64,000 nucleotides of DNA from Chromatiales bacterium. Its GTDB lineage: Bacteria; Pseudomonadota; Gammaproteobacteria; Steroidobacterales; GCA-2729495. The stretch lies in NCBI GenBank assembly GCA_002729495.1, contig PBYE01000027.1, forward strand, positions 147,639 to 211,638, written 5' to 3'. The notes beneath the pieces were generated by a model. That model had not been told where the DNA came from. It searched no databases and was given only the letters and a program-made list of their open reading frames with translations. The position numbers and the translations under genes were made by a program. Below are positions 51,601 through 59,337 of this stretch, one piece after another (position 1 is the stretch's first letter; each line of letters opens with the position of its first letter).

Positions 51601-51635
51601 GGCCGGTACGCGAAGCGTACCGGCCCTATTTTTTC
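51601..51635. terminator. bidirectional Rho-independent terminator
   Basis: Stem GGCCGGTACGC-GAA-GCGTACCGGCC (11 perfect pairs) with a T-run after it and an A-rich run before it. It lies between the convergent cyclase and pckG genes and works for both. Confidence 0.9.
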
Positions 51636-51695
51636 TAGTTTTTCCAGATCAGCTCGTAACGTTCACGGTTATCACGTAATACGTTTCCCCGTTCC

Positions 51696-53438
51696 CTAAC
51701 CCAGCGCACTCAGTACTTTCTGCTGTTGCGCCCGCAGTTCACCCGGCAGGCGATCGCCGTACTCGTCGAAATATGACCCGACAGTAGTGATTTCCTCGCG
51801 CCACTGGTCGGTATCGACGTGTAACAGGTTGTCCATGGTTGCGCTGTCAATATCCAGGCCGGCCGTGTCGATATCGGATGGGTTGGGCAGGTAACCAATC
51901 GCAGTTTCCCGCGCATCTACGCGATTCTCGCAGCGATCAATGATCCAGCGAAGCACACGCAGATTGTCACCAAAACCTGGCCAAAGGAATTTATCGTTGC
52001 TGTCCTGGCGGAACCAGTTAACGTGGAAAATCAGCGGCAGGTTGTCGGATTTTTCCGCAAAGCTGAGCCAGTGCGACCAGTAATCGGCAAAGTTATATCC
52101 GCAGAAGGGTTTCATCGCCATTGGATCGCGGCGCACAACCCCGACGTCGCCGGTTGCTGCAGCCGTGGTTTCCGATGCACAGCCCGCGCCGACCAGGACA
52201 CCATGCTTCCAGTTCTTACTTTGATAAACAAGCGGCGCCAGCTCGCGACGGCGTCCGCCGAACACGATCGCACTGATGGGCACTCCGGCAGGGTCTTCGG
52301 CGAGCGGCGAATAACAGGGGTTCTGACTGGCGCTCACCGTGAAGCGCGAATTCGGGTGCGCAGCCGGCCCGTTCTCAGGGTTGTAAGGATTGCCTTTCCA
52401 GTCGGTGCTGGGTTCGCCGTTCTTTTTATCTTCCCACCAGGGTTCGTTTTCGCTGGTGGTACCCACGTTCGTGAAGATGGTGTCGTGACTGATGGAATCG
52501 TATGCGTTCTTATTCGTCTTTTCGTTGGTACCCGGTACGACGCCGAAGTAACCTGACTCAGGATTTATTGCACGCAACCTTCCTGTGGCATCAAGGTGCA
52601 GCCACGCAATATCGTCACCGATCGTGCGAATTTTCCAGCCTTTGTGGGAATCCGGCGGAATAAGCATGGCGAGGTTCGTCTTGCCACACGCCGACGGGAA
52701 TGCCGCCGCGATATAGTGCTTCTCGCCTTCGGGACTTTCGATTTCAACGATGAGCATATGCTCTGCAAGCCAGCCCTCCTGGCGCGCTTGCCAGCTCGCT
52801 ATTCGCAGGGCATGGCATTTCTTGCCGAGCAAGGCATTACCGCCATAGCCTGAGCCGTAACTCTGGATCAGCAGCTCTTCAGGGAAATGCATAATAAAGC
52901 GGCGCTCGGGATCGAGTTCGCCAATGGAATGCAGGCCTTTAACGAACTGGCCTTCGCGTTCGATGCGCGCCAAAGCATCTTTACCCATCCGGGTCATATG
53001 GCGCATGTTCACCGCGACATAAGGGCTGTCTGTTATTTCTACACCACAGCGTGCATAGGGGGAATTGATCGGCCCCATGCAATAAGGAATGACGTACATG
53101 GTGCGACCTTTCATGCAGCCTGCGTAGAGCGCTGTCATTTTTTCATGCGCTTCGGCCGGGTTCATCCAGTGATTGTTGGGGCCGACATCATCGCGATTTT
53201 CAGTGCAAACAAAGGTAAGGTGCTCAACCCGCGCGACATCTGTTGGGTCGGAACGATGCAGAAAGCAATTGGGATACGTATTTTGGTTGAGTTCCAGCAG
53301 GGTTTCCGTGCCCAGCATTTCCTGGATAAGTCGTTGGTACTCTTCCTCGGAGCCATCACACCAATAGACAGACTCGGGTGTAGTCAGATTAGTTACTTCC
53401 TCAATCCATTGCCGGAGAGCCTCGTTTTGCGTTGTCAT
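51696..53438 (-). CDS. pckG: phosphoenolpyruvate carboxykinase (GTP)
   Basis: Converts oxaloacetate and GTP to PEP, 580 aa. Seen: the P-loop AAAFPSACGKTNLAML, metal-site region TIGDDIAWLHLD, and guanine-specific segments YNPENGPAAHPNSRF and GFGDNLRVLRWI. The length and order are those of the GTP-using family rather than ATP-using pckA. The transcript begins about 100 nt upstream near a perfect TATAAT. Role: gluconeogenesis, consistent with growth on aromatic-derived C4 acids. Confidence 0.93.
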   Translation of the reverse strand: MTTQNEALRQWIEEVTNLTTPESVYWCDGSEEEYQRLIQEMLGTETLLELNQNTYPNCFLHRSDPTDVARVEHLTFVCTENRDDVGPNNHWMNPAEAHEKMTALYAGCMKGRTMYVIPYCMGPINSPYARCGVEITDSPYVAVNMRHMTRMGKDALARIEREGQFVKGLHSIGELDPERRFIMHFPEELLIQSYGSGYGGNALLGKKCHALRIASWQARQEGWLAEHMLIVEIESPEGEKHYIAAAFPSACGKTNLAMLIPPDSHKGWKIRTIGDDIAWLHLDATGRLRAINPESGYFGVVPGTNEKTNKNAYDSISHDTIFTNVGTTSENEPWWEDKKNGEPSTDWKGNPYNPENGPAAHPNSRFTVSASQNPCYSPLAEDPAGVPISAIVFGGRRRELAPLVYQSKNWKHGVLVGAGCASETTAAATGDVGVVRRDPMAMKPFCGYNFADYWSHWLSFAEKSDNLPLIFHVNWFRQDSNDKFLWPGFGDNLRVLRWIIDRCENRVDARETAIGYLPNPSDIDTAGLDIDSATMDNLLHVDTDQWREEITTVGSYFDEYGDRLPGELRAQQQKVLSALG

Positions 53439-53521
53439 AGCATCCCTCTGCCGGTAAACCGACTGCTTTGCATCTCAGTTAATCAGGAGAATGTGTGTTT
53501 TTATGTGGTTTATTGATCGTG

Positions 53522-53550
53522 AACCCCCAAGCCGGGGGTTGCGTATTATA
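53522..53550 (-). promoter_or_regulatory. pckG -10 element and 5'-leader hairpin
   Basis: Reverse strand: TATAAT at 53550-53545; the start of the transcript is followed at once by a hairpin AACCCCC-GGCTT-GGGGGTT (53540-53522). No clear -35 was found at normal distance (TTGCAG stands 19 nt away). Confidence 0.45.
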
Positions 53551-53721
53551 CAGACGGGTATAGTCATGGCTGCAAGAGTCAGCGGCGCGCTTACGGGCCG
53601 GCGCCTGTTCGGAGTTCATGCACGGTACTAGGCGACCAGGGCCGGAAAAGATGCCTTTAAGTCATGACTAAGTATTAGATTGCAAGTTATTGGTTTTTCA
53701 GAGTTTAGAACAGAGTATCTT

Positions 53722-55665
53722 ATGGTTTTGGCGGCAACCGACGAGTTTCAGAACATCAGCGAGCTGTTCGGCATCGATAGCCCCCTGGAGCGTTGCCTGG
53801 ACGGCTATGCACCGCGGGCGGGGCAGGCCGACATGGCTGTGGCTGTTGCGGCGGCGATCGAAGACTGTGCGGAGCTCGTGGTTGAGGCGGGTACCGGTAC
53901 GGGTAAAACCCTCGCATATCTAGTTCCGGCTTTGTTATCGGGTAAGCGGGTCGTTTTGTCTACGGGTACCAAGACCTTGCAGGATCAACTTTTCTATCGC
54001 GATCTGCCCGCCGTTACCAGCGCGCTGGGCAGACCGGCGACCGTTGTGCAACTGAAAGGCCGCTCCAACTACCTGTGCCTGCATCGCCTCCAGGCAGCGA
54101 GGGAGCAGCTACAGCCGCAGGACAAACTGCATGCGGTCGAGCTCCAGGTGCTCGCCCGCTGGAGCCTCGCGACCAGGACAGGCGACCGTGTCGAGGTCGA
54201 GGAAATTCCGGAAGATGCGGCTGTCTGGCCGCGGGTTACGTCAACGCTGGAAAACTGCCTCGGTAACCAGTGCGAGTTTTACGATCGTTGCTACGTCGTT
54301 TCCGCCAGGCAGGCTGCGCTCAGTGCGGATATTGTCGTCGTTAACCATCACCTGTTACTCGCGGATCTTGCGCTCAAGGAAGAGGGTTTCGGTGAGTTGT
54401 TGCCGGGCTGCGAAGCTGTGGTCATCGATGAGGCTCATCAGTTTCCCGATATCGCGCAGGATTTCTTTAACGTAAGCCTTGGCAGCCGGTCACTCCTCGA
54501 CCTGGCCGCTGATATCCGCGCCGAGGCGCTGGCGGCTTTCCCGGCGGATCAGGAGGTGGGTCCGTTCGTTGACAGGCTGGTCAAAGCCGTTAAAGACCTG
54601 CGGCTGAATTTGCCCGCAGATGCGAGCAATATTTTGTGGGATGAAATGAATGCGGCGAGTTTCCGGCAACTCGATAATGTAGTTGCCTGCCTTGATGACC
54701 TTATAGGCTGGCACGAGTGTATCGATGAATCGATGTCAGGTCTCAAGCGTTGTCGGGAGCGCGCCTGTGCCTGCATAGAAAGTATCGAACAGATCAGCCG
54801 CGCGGATGAATCCGCAGGACTGCGCTGGACCGGCCTGACAAGGGCCGGGTTCACGCTGAATTACACCCCGGTGGAATTTTCGGCAAGTCTGCACAACCTG
54901 CTTGCTGCCCAGTCATGTGCGTGGGTATTTACATCGGCCACGCTCGCGGTCGGTGGCGATTTCAGTCATTTCCTGATGCGCATGGGATTGCCGGATGCCA
55001 TCACGCTCGAGATTGTCAGCCCCTTCGACTTTGCCACCAGCGGTTTGTTGTACCTGCCTGACAAGCTTCCGGAGCCAGCTTCAGCCAACTACACGGAGTT
55101 GGTCATGCAGCAATTGCTGCCCCTGGTCGCCGCCAGTGACGGGCGCGCATTCCTGTTGTTTACCAGCCACCGTGCATTGCGGGAAGCGGCGCAGATCATG
55201 CGTGGCCGGGAAGATTGTGATTACCCTTTACTGGTGCAGGGTGAAGCACCGCGGTCAAAACTTCTGGAACAGTTTGCGGAACTCGATAAGCCCGTGTTGC
55301 TGGGCACCTCCAGCTTCTGGGAAGGTGTCGATATGCGCGGTGACCGGCTGGTACTGGTGGCCATAGACAAATTGCCGTTCGCATCACCGGGCGACCCGAT
55401 GCTTAAAGCGCGGCTGGCGGCCATAAGCGAGCAGGGGGGTCAGCCGTTTAAGGATTACCAGTTGCCCCAGGCAGTGTTGGCGCTTAAACAAGGTGTCGGT
55501 CGCCTGATACGTGATGAGACCGATCATGGGGTAGTGGTCGTGTGCGACCCGCGCCTGACGAGCCGTAATTACGGTCGTCATTTCCTCGATTCGCTGCCGC
55601 CGTTTCCGGTTACGCGGGATTCGCTCGATGCCGAAAATTTTCTGCGTGACGGGGGCCGGTCGTGA
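53722..55665 (+). CDS. yoaA: ATP-dependent DNA helicase YoaA (DinG family)
   Basis: XPD/DinG-like 5'-3' helicase, 647 aa from ATG 53722 (an alternative TTG at 53680 adds 14 residues). Seen: Walker A VVEAGTGTGKTLAYL, STGTKTLQDQL, Fe-S ligand cysteines in NYLCLHRL, NCLGNQCEFYDRC, the helicase boxes VVVNHHLLLADL and IDEAHQFPD, and the C-terminal GVGRLIRDETDHG. Very similar to E. coli YoaA through its length. Next to tsaB, as in E. coli where yoaA and yeaZ/tsaB neighbour. Confidence 0.93.
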   Translation: MVLAATDEFQNISELFGIDSPLERCLDGYAPRAGQADMAVAVAAAIEDCAELVVEAGTGTGKTLAYLVPALLSGKRVVLSTGTKTLQDQLFYRDLPAVTSALGRPATVVQLKGRSNYLCLHRLQAAREQLQPQDKLHAVELQVLARWSLATRTGDRVEVEEIPEDAAVWPRVTSTLENCLGNQCEFYDRCYVVSARQAALSADIVVVNHHLLLADLALKEEGFGELLPGCEAVVIDEAHQFPDIAQDFFNVSLGSRSLLDLAADIRAEALAAFPADQEVGPFVDRLVKAVKDLRLNLPADASNILWDEMNAASFRQLDNVVACLDDLIGWHECIDESMSGLKRCRERACACIESIEQISRADESAGLRWTGLTRAGFTLNYTPVEFSASLHNLLAAQSCAWVFTSATLAVGGDFSHFLMRMGLPDAITLEIVSPFDFATSGLLYLPDKLPEPASANYTELVMQQLLPLVAASDGRAFLLFTSHRALREAAQIMRGREDCDYPLLVQGEAPRSKLLEQFAELDKPVLLGTSSFWEGVDMRGDRLVLVAIDKLPFASPGDPMLKARLAAISEQGGQPFKDYQLPQAVLALKQGVGRLIRDETDHGVVVVCDPRLTSRNYGRHFLDSLPPFPVTRDSLDAENFLRDGGRS

Positions 55666-56345
55666 ACGAGGCATTTCGCTGCCTGGCAATCGAGACTGCG
55701 ACCAGTCAGGGTTCCGTGGCGGTTTGCGATGGCGCAGAACAAATGCAACGAACTTTCAGTGATAAACAAGGCAGCTCGAGACTGATTTACCATCAGATTG
55801 CTTCCCTGCTGGCGGAGGCAGGGTTGGGGGCGGGCGATCTTGACTGCATTGCCTTCGGCTGCGGCCCCGGGAGTTTTACCGGTGTGCGAGTTGCCACCAG
55901 TGTTGCACAGGCGCTTGCGTATGCTCAGGACCTGCCTGTTTGCAGAGTATCCAGCCTGGCGGCGATAGCGGCGGGCGCCGCCCCGGCGGCCGGTGGCAGG
56001 CCTGTTGCGAGTTGTCTGGATGCCCGGATGGGTGAGGCGTATATGGGGATTTACAAGACCGGAATGCCGGGCTTACCCACCTTACTGCAGGCTGATCAGC
56101 TTGTTGATCCGGCAGATTTCCTTCTGCTGCAATCTGAGGGTAATTTCATTGCGGCGGGGCCGGGCTGGGACGCCTGGCCCGACATGCTGGAACGAAACCG
56201 CAGCCTTATAGATGAGGTACTGCCGGATACGTGGCCTTCGGCAACCAGTGTGCTTGCTATAGCCGGAAATCAGTATCGGGCCGGAGAGTATGTCCAGGCT
56301 ATGGATGCTTTGCCAAACTACGTAAGAGAGAATGTGACGCAATGA
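55662..56345 (+). CDS. tsaB: tRNA threonylcarbamoyladenosine biosynthesis protein TsaB
   Basis: Partner of TsaD in making t6A37 in tRNAs, 227 aa. Seen: ASKH/HSP70 fold start CLAIETATSQGSVAVCDG, FGCGPGSFTGVRVATSVAQALAYA and CLDARMGEAYMGIY. Starts with GTG overlapping the yoaA stop by 4 nt. Length is typical of TsaB. Transcription is probably shared with yoaA. Confidence 0.92.
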   Translation: MNEAFRCLAIETATSQGSVAVCDGAEQMQRTFSDKQGSSRLIYHQIASLLAEAGLGAGDLDCIAFGCGPGSFTGVRVATSVAQALAYAQDLPVCRVSSLAAIAAGAAPAAGGRPVASCLDARMGEAYMGIYKTGMPGLPTLLQADQLVDPADFLLLQSEGNFIAAGPGWDAWPDMLERNRSLIDEVLPDTWPSATSVLAIAGNQYRAGEYVQAMDALPNYVRENVTQ

Positions 56346-56373
56346 TTCGTGAAGCCTTTGTCGAATTGAATTG

Positions 56374-56865
56374 ATGAGCGCCATGCTGAGCAAAAGGCCA
56401 CTTAACCTGCTGGGCTTTGCCTGTTGCGCCGGATTGATGGCTTACGCGCTGTTTGCGCAGTATCAGCTTGAACTGGCGCCATGTCCCCTGTGTATATTCC
56501 AGCGAGTTGCGGTTATAGCCCTGGGCATGTTGTTCCTCGTCGCCGGCCTGCATAACCCGGGCCGAACCGGATCCCGTATATATGTGGCACTGATTGCAAT
56601 TGCGGCCGCAGCCGGCATCGGGGTTGCCGGAAGACATGTCTGGTTACAGAATCTGCCTCCCGATAAGGTTCCTGCCTGCGGCCCCGGACTTGATTTCATG
56701 CTGGATGCATTTCCCCTGACCGAAGTGTTATCAACCGTGCTGAGCGGGTCGGGTGAGTGCGCAAAAATAAGCTGGTCATTCCTGGGGCTTAGCATGCCTG
56801 CCTGGGTGCTGATTACAGTCGCAGCGCTCGGCATCTATGGAATAGTCATCAATCTGCGCAATTGA
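56374..56865 (+). CDS. dsbB: disulfide bond formation protein B
   Basis: Inner-membrane quinone reductase that reoxidises DsbA, 163 aa. Seen: four hydrophobic helices, the first Cys pair in LAPCPLCIFQRV (CxxC), and the second pair around VPACGPGLDFM and GSGECAKISWSF, as in DsbB. ATG at 56374 chosen; ATG 56383 is also possible. About 28 nt after tsaB. Confidence 0.9.
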   Translation: MSAMLSKRPLNLLGFACCAGLMAYALFAQYQLELAPCPLCIFQRVAVIALGMLFLVAGLHNPGRTGSRIYVALIAIAAAAGIGVAGRHVWLQNLPPDKVPACGPGLDFMLDAFPLTEVLSTVLSGSGECAKISWSFLGLSMPAWVLITVAALGIYGIVINLRN

Positions 56866-57183
56866 CCGACAGAAAATTAGCGGTTGGTTGAAGCCCTCAG
56901 GCGAGTGCGAGACAAGGCAAGGCAAGGATTGGCAAGGCCGCTCCCCTGACCTGCGGTCAGATTGAGTCGCTACGCGACTTGTTGATAGCGTGTCCGAATA
57001 CACGCAAATTCCATCCCTGGGCTCGTCGCTCTCGCGCGTCCCTGCGCGCCGCGACACTTAGGCTCCTGCCTGTCGCGCGGCATTCGGACATCCTGTCCAG
57101 CACGGAGTGTGCACGCCGGTACATGAGCATTGTGAGTCGATTCTTAACGCCGGATCGTGCCGCCTGAGGGTTTCAAGAGGCTG
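56866..57183. other. gene-free spacer with stacked hairpins
   Basis: 318 nt between convergent dsbB and dapE. Seen: perfect hairpins CTGACC-TGC-GGTCAG (56946-56960) and AGTCGC-TAC-GCGACT (56965-56979), then TGTCCGAAT (56991) paired with ATTCGGACA (57082), enclosing CGCGACA/TGTCGCG (57050/57071). An AAGGC-rich run precedes them. No CDS was supported. Confidence 0.75.
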
Positions 57184-58308
57184 CTAGAGCATGCGGCGCA
57201 GGATTTCCTTATAAGTCTCACGCATGCGGTCAATGTCGTCCAGCGGGATTTCTTCGTTGGACTTGTGAATGCTCGCGTTAATCGCGCCAAACTCGACAAC
57301 CTCTGCGCCGGCAGGTGAGATAAAGCGACCGTCTGATGTGCCACCCGTGGTTGAAAGTTCAGGCTTCACGCCCGTCACTGTTTGCACGGCTTCCTGAACA
57401 GCCGGTATCAGTAATCCGCCTTCCGTCAGGAACGGCTCACCGGAAAGATGCCAGTCCAGGGTGTACTTCAGGCCATGCTTGTCCAGTATTTCGGCCACGT
57501 GGACCTTGATGCGTTCGTGATCCCACTCTGTTGAGTAACGAAAATTAAACCGTGTGTACAGCTCGCCCGGCGTCACATTGGGAAAACCCGTACCACTTTC
57601 CAGTTGTACTACCTGGAAGCTCGATGGCGGAAAAAATTCGTTGCCGTCATCCAGCTTCAGTGCATAAAGCTCGGCCAGCGCAGGCGCGAAACGCTCGATG
57701 GGGTTGTCGGCAAGGTGCGGGTACGCAACGTGGCCCTGGACGCCGTGCACGGTGAGCATTCCACTCAGCGAGCCACGCCGGCCGACTTTGACGGCGTCTC
57801 CAAGTTCCGCTGTACAGGTGGGCTCACCGATGACGCACCAGTCTATAGCTTCGCCACGTTCATCCAGGGTCTTTATTACTTCCTTGGTGCCCTGCTGGGC
57901 CGGTCCTTCTTCATCGCTGGTGATCAGGAATGCGATAGAGCCCTTGTGATCGGGGTTTTCGCCCACAAATTCGGTGGTGGCGTCTACCATTGCCGCAAGC
58001 GCGGTTTTCATGTCTGCAGCGCCACGTCCCACAAGCATCCCGTTGCGGCGTTCCGCTTGAAAGGGGTCGCTTCCCCAGTCTTCGTCCGGGCCGGGTGGCA
58101 CCACATCGGTGTGGCCTGCGAAACAGAAGACCGGTCCGGCATCGCCGCGCCGCGCCCACAGATTGTCAACATCGCCATAGCGCAGATGCTCTATCCGGAA
58201 ACCGGCGGGTGCCAGTTTTTCAGCTATAAGTTGCTGGCAGCCGCCGTCCTCCGGTGTAACCGACTTCCGCTCGATCAGTTCGATCGCAAAATCGACGGTG
58301 GTGCTCAT
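57184..58308 (-). CDS. dapE: succinyl-diaminopimelate desuccinylase
   Basis: Zn-dependent hydrolase of lysine/DAP biosynthesis, 374 aa. Seen: FAGHTDVVPPGPDEDW with the first metal His and Asp, GRGAADMKTALAAM, TSDEEGPAQQGTKEV with the catalytic Glu, and ELSTTGGTSDGRFISPAG near the C-terminus. Normal length. Downstream of dapD on the same strand with a 166-nt gap. Confidence 0.95.
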   Translation of the reverse strand: MSTTVDFAIELIERKSVTPEDGGCQQLIAEKLAPAGFRIEHLRYGDVDNLWARRGDAGPVFCFAGHTDVVPPGPDEDWGSDPFQAERRNGMLVGRGAADMKTALAAMVDATTEFVGENPDHKGSIAFLITSDEEGPAQQGTKEVIKTLDERGEAIDWCVIGEPTCTAELGDAVKVGRRGSLSGMLTVHGVQGHVAYPHLADNPIERFAPALAELYALKLDDGNEFFPPSSFQVVQLESGTGFPNVTPGELYTRFNFRYSTEWDHERIKVHVAEILDKHGLKYTLDWHLSGEPFLTEGGLLIPAVQEAVQTVTGVKPELSTTGGTSDGRFISPAGAEVVEFGAINASIHKSNEEIPLDDIDRMRETYKEILRRML

Positions 58309-58474
58309 TCTTATTTACCAGTCAAAAAAAACTGCCGTTTCTACCCGGCCTCATCATATCCGAGACGCACATTAACACCGTTGTCCACTACGGGTCTTTT
58401 CATGACGGCAGGGTGTGCGAGAACCGGCAGCCTGATTGGTTGCTTCAGGCATGCCGTAAATGGTAATCACGTCC

Positions 58475-59296
58475 TCAGCTTTCCCTCAGGAGTTCGTTTA
58501 TACCCACCTTGGCGCGCGTTTTGGCATCTACGCGTTTGACGATGATTGCGGCGTACAAACTGCAGTTGCCGGTGCTCGATGGCAGACTGCCAGACACAAC
58601 AACTGAGCCTGCCGGAACCCGCCCATAGAGGATTTCATCATTCTCGCGGTCATAAATCCGGGTGCTCTGACCGATATAGACGCCCATGGAAATGACTGCA
58701 CCGGTTTCGACAATTACACCCTCAACGATTTCGGAACGGGCACCGATAAAGCAATCGTTCTCGATAATCGTGGGTGTGGCCTGCAGTGGTTCCAGTACAC
58801 CGCCTATGCCGGCGCCCCCGGATAGGTGCACGTTCTTGCCGATTTGTGCGCAGCTTCCGACCGTTGCCCAGGTATCCACCAGCGTCCCGCTGTCTATGTA
58901 GGCGCCTATATTTACGTACGAGGGCATCAGGACGACATTTCCGGCGATAAAAGATCCCTTGCGTGCGATCGCATCCGGCACGACCCGTACGCCGGCAGCG
59001 GCGAATTGCTGCTCGTCCCAGCCGGCAAATTTCAACGGGACTTTGTCAAAGAAATTGCTAAAGCCACCACTGATCTTCTCGTTGGATTCCGTTGCAAAGT
59101 AGAGCAGTACCGCCTTTTTTAGCCACTCGTTTACCTGCCAGCCGGAATCTGTCGGCTCGGCTACGCGCGCTTCACCACTATCGAGCAATTCGATAGCTGT
59201 ATGTATAGCATCCCGTAGCTCGGCAGACGGGCTGCCAAGATCTAGTTCCTGTCGCTGATCGAAAGTGGTTTCAATCAGGTCCTTTATAGTGTCCAT
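58475..59296 (-). CDS. dapD: tetrahydrodipicolinate N-succinyltransferase
   Basis: Trimeric left-handed beta-helix acyltransferase, 273 aa, acting just before DapC/DapE. Seen: hexapeptide-repeat part ([35 protein letters not shown]-type pattern, about 125-165) and [12 protein letters not shown] near residue 60. ATG 59296. Located between glnD and dapE. Confidence 0.95.
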   Translation of the reverse strand: MDTIKDLIETTFDQRQELDLGSPSAELRDAIHTAIELLDSGEARVAEPTDSGWQVNEWLKKAVLLYFATESNEKISGGFSNFFDKVPLKFAGWDEQQFAAAGVRVVPDAIARKGSFIAGNVVLMPSYVNIGAYIDSGTLVDTWATVGSCAQIGKNVHLSGGAGIGGVLEPLQATPTIIENDCFIGARSEIVEGVIVETGAVISMGVYIGQSTRIYDRENDEILYGRVPAGSVVVSGSLPSSTGNCSLYAAIIVKRVDAKTRAKVGINELLRES

Positions 59297-59337
59297 TTAA
59301 GTCCCGTTAAGCTTTTCAATGCATCGGCAGGCTAATA

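Noticed and set aside
56910-56945. CRISPR-like or tandem repeat (AAGGC units)
   Set aside because: The units are only 5 nt, imperfect and few; no spacers and no cas genes. No CRISPR array was seen in the window.
57600-58539. 311-codon forward frame across dapE
   Set aside because: It is antisense to dapE, which has all its metal-ligand motifs; the frame is open only through codon bias.
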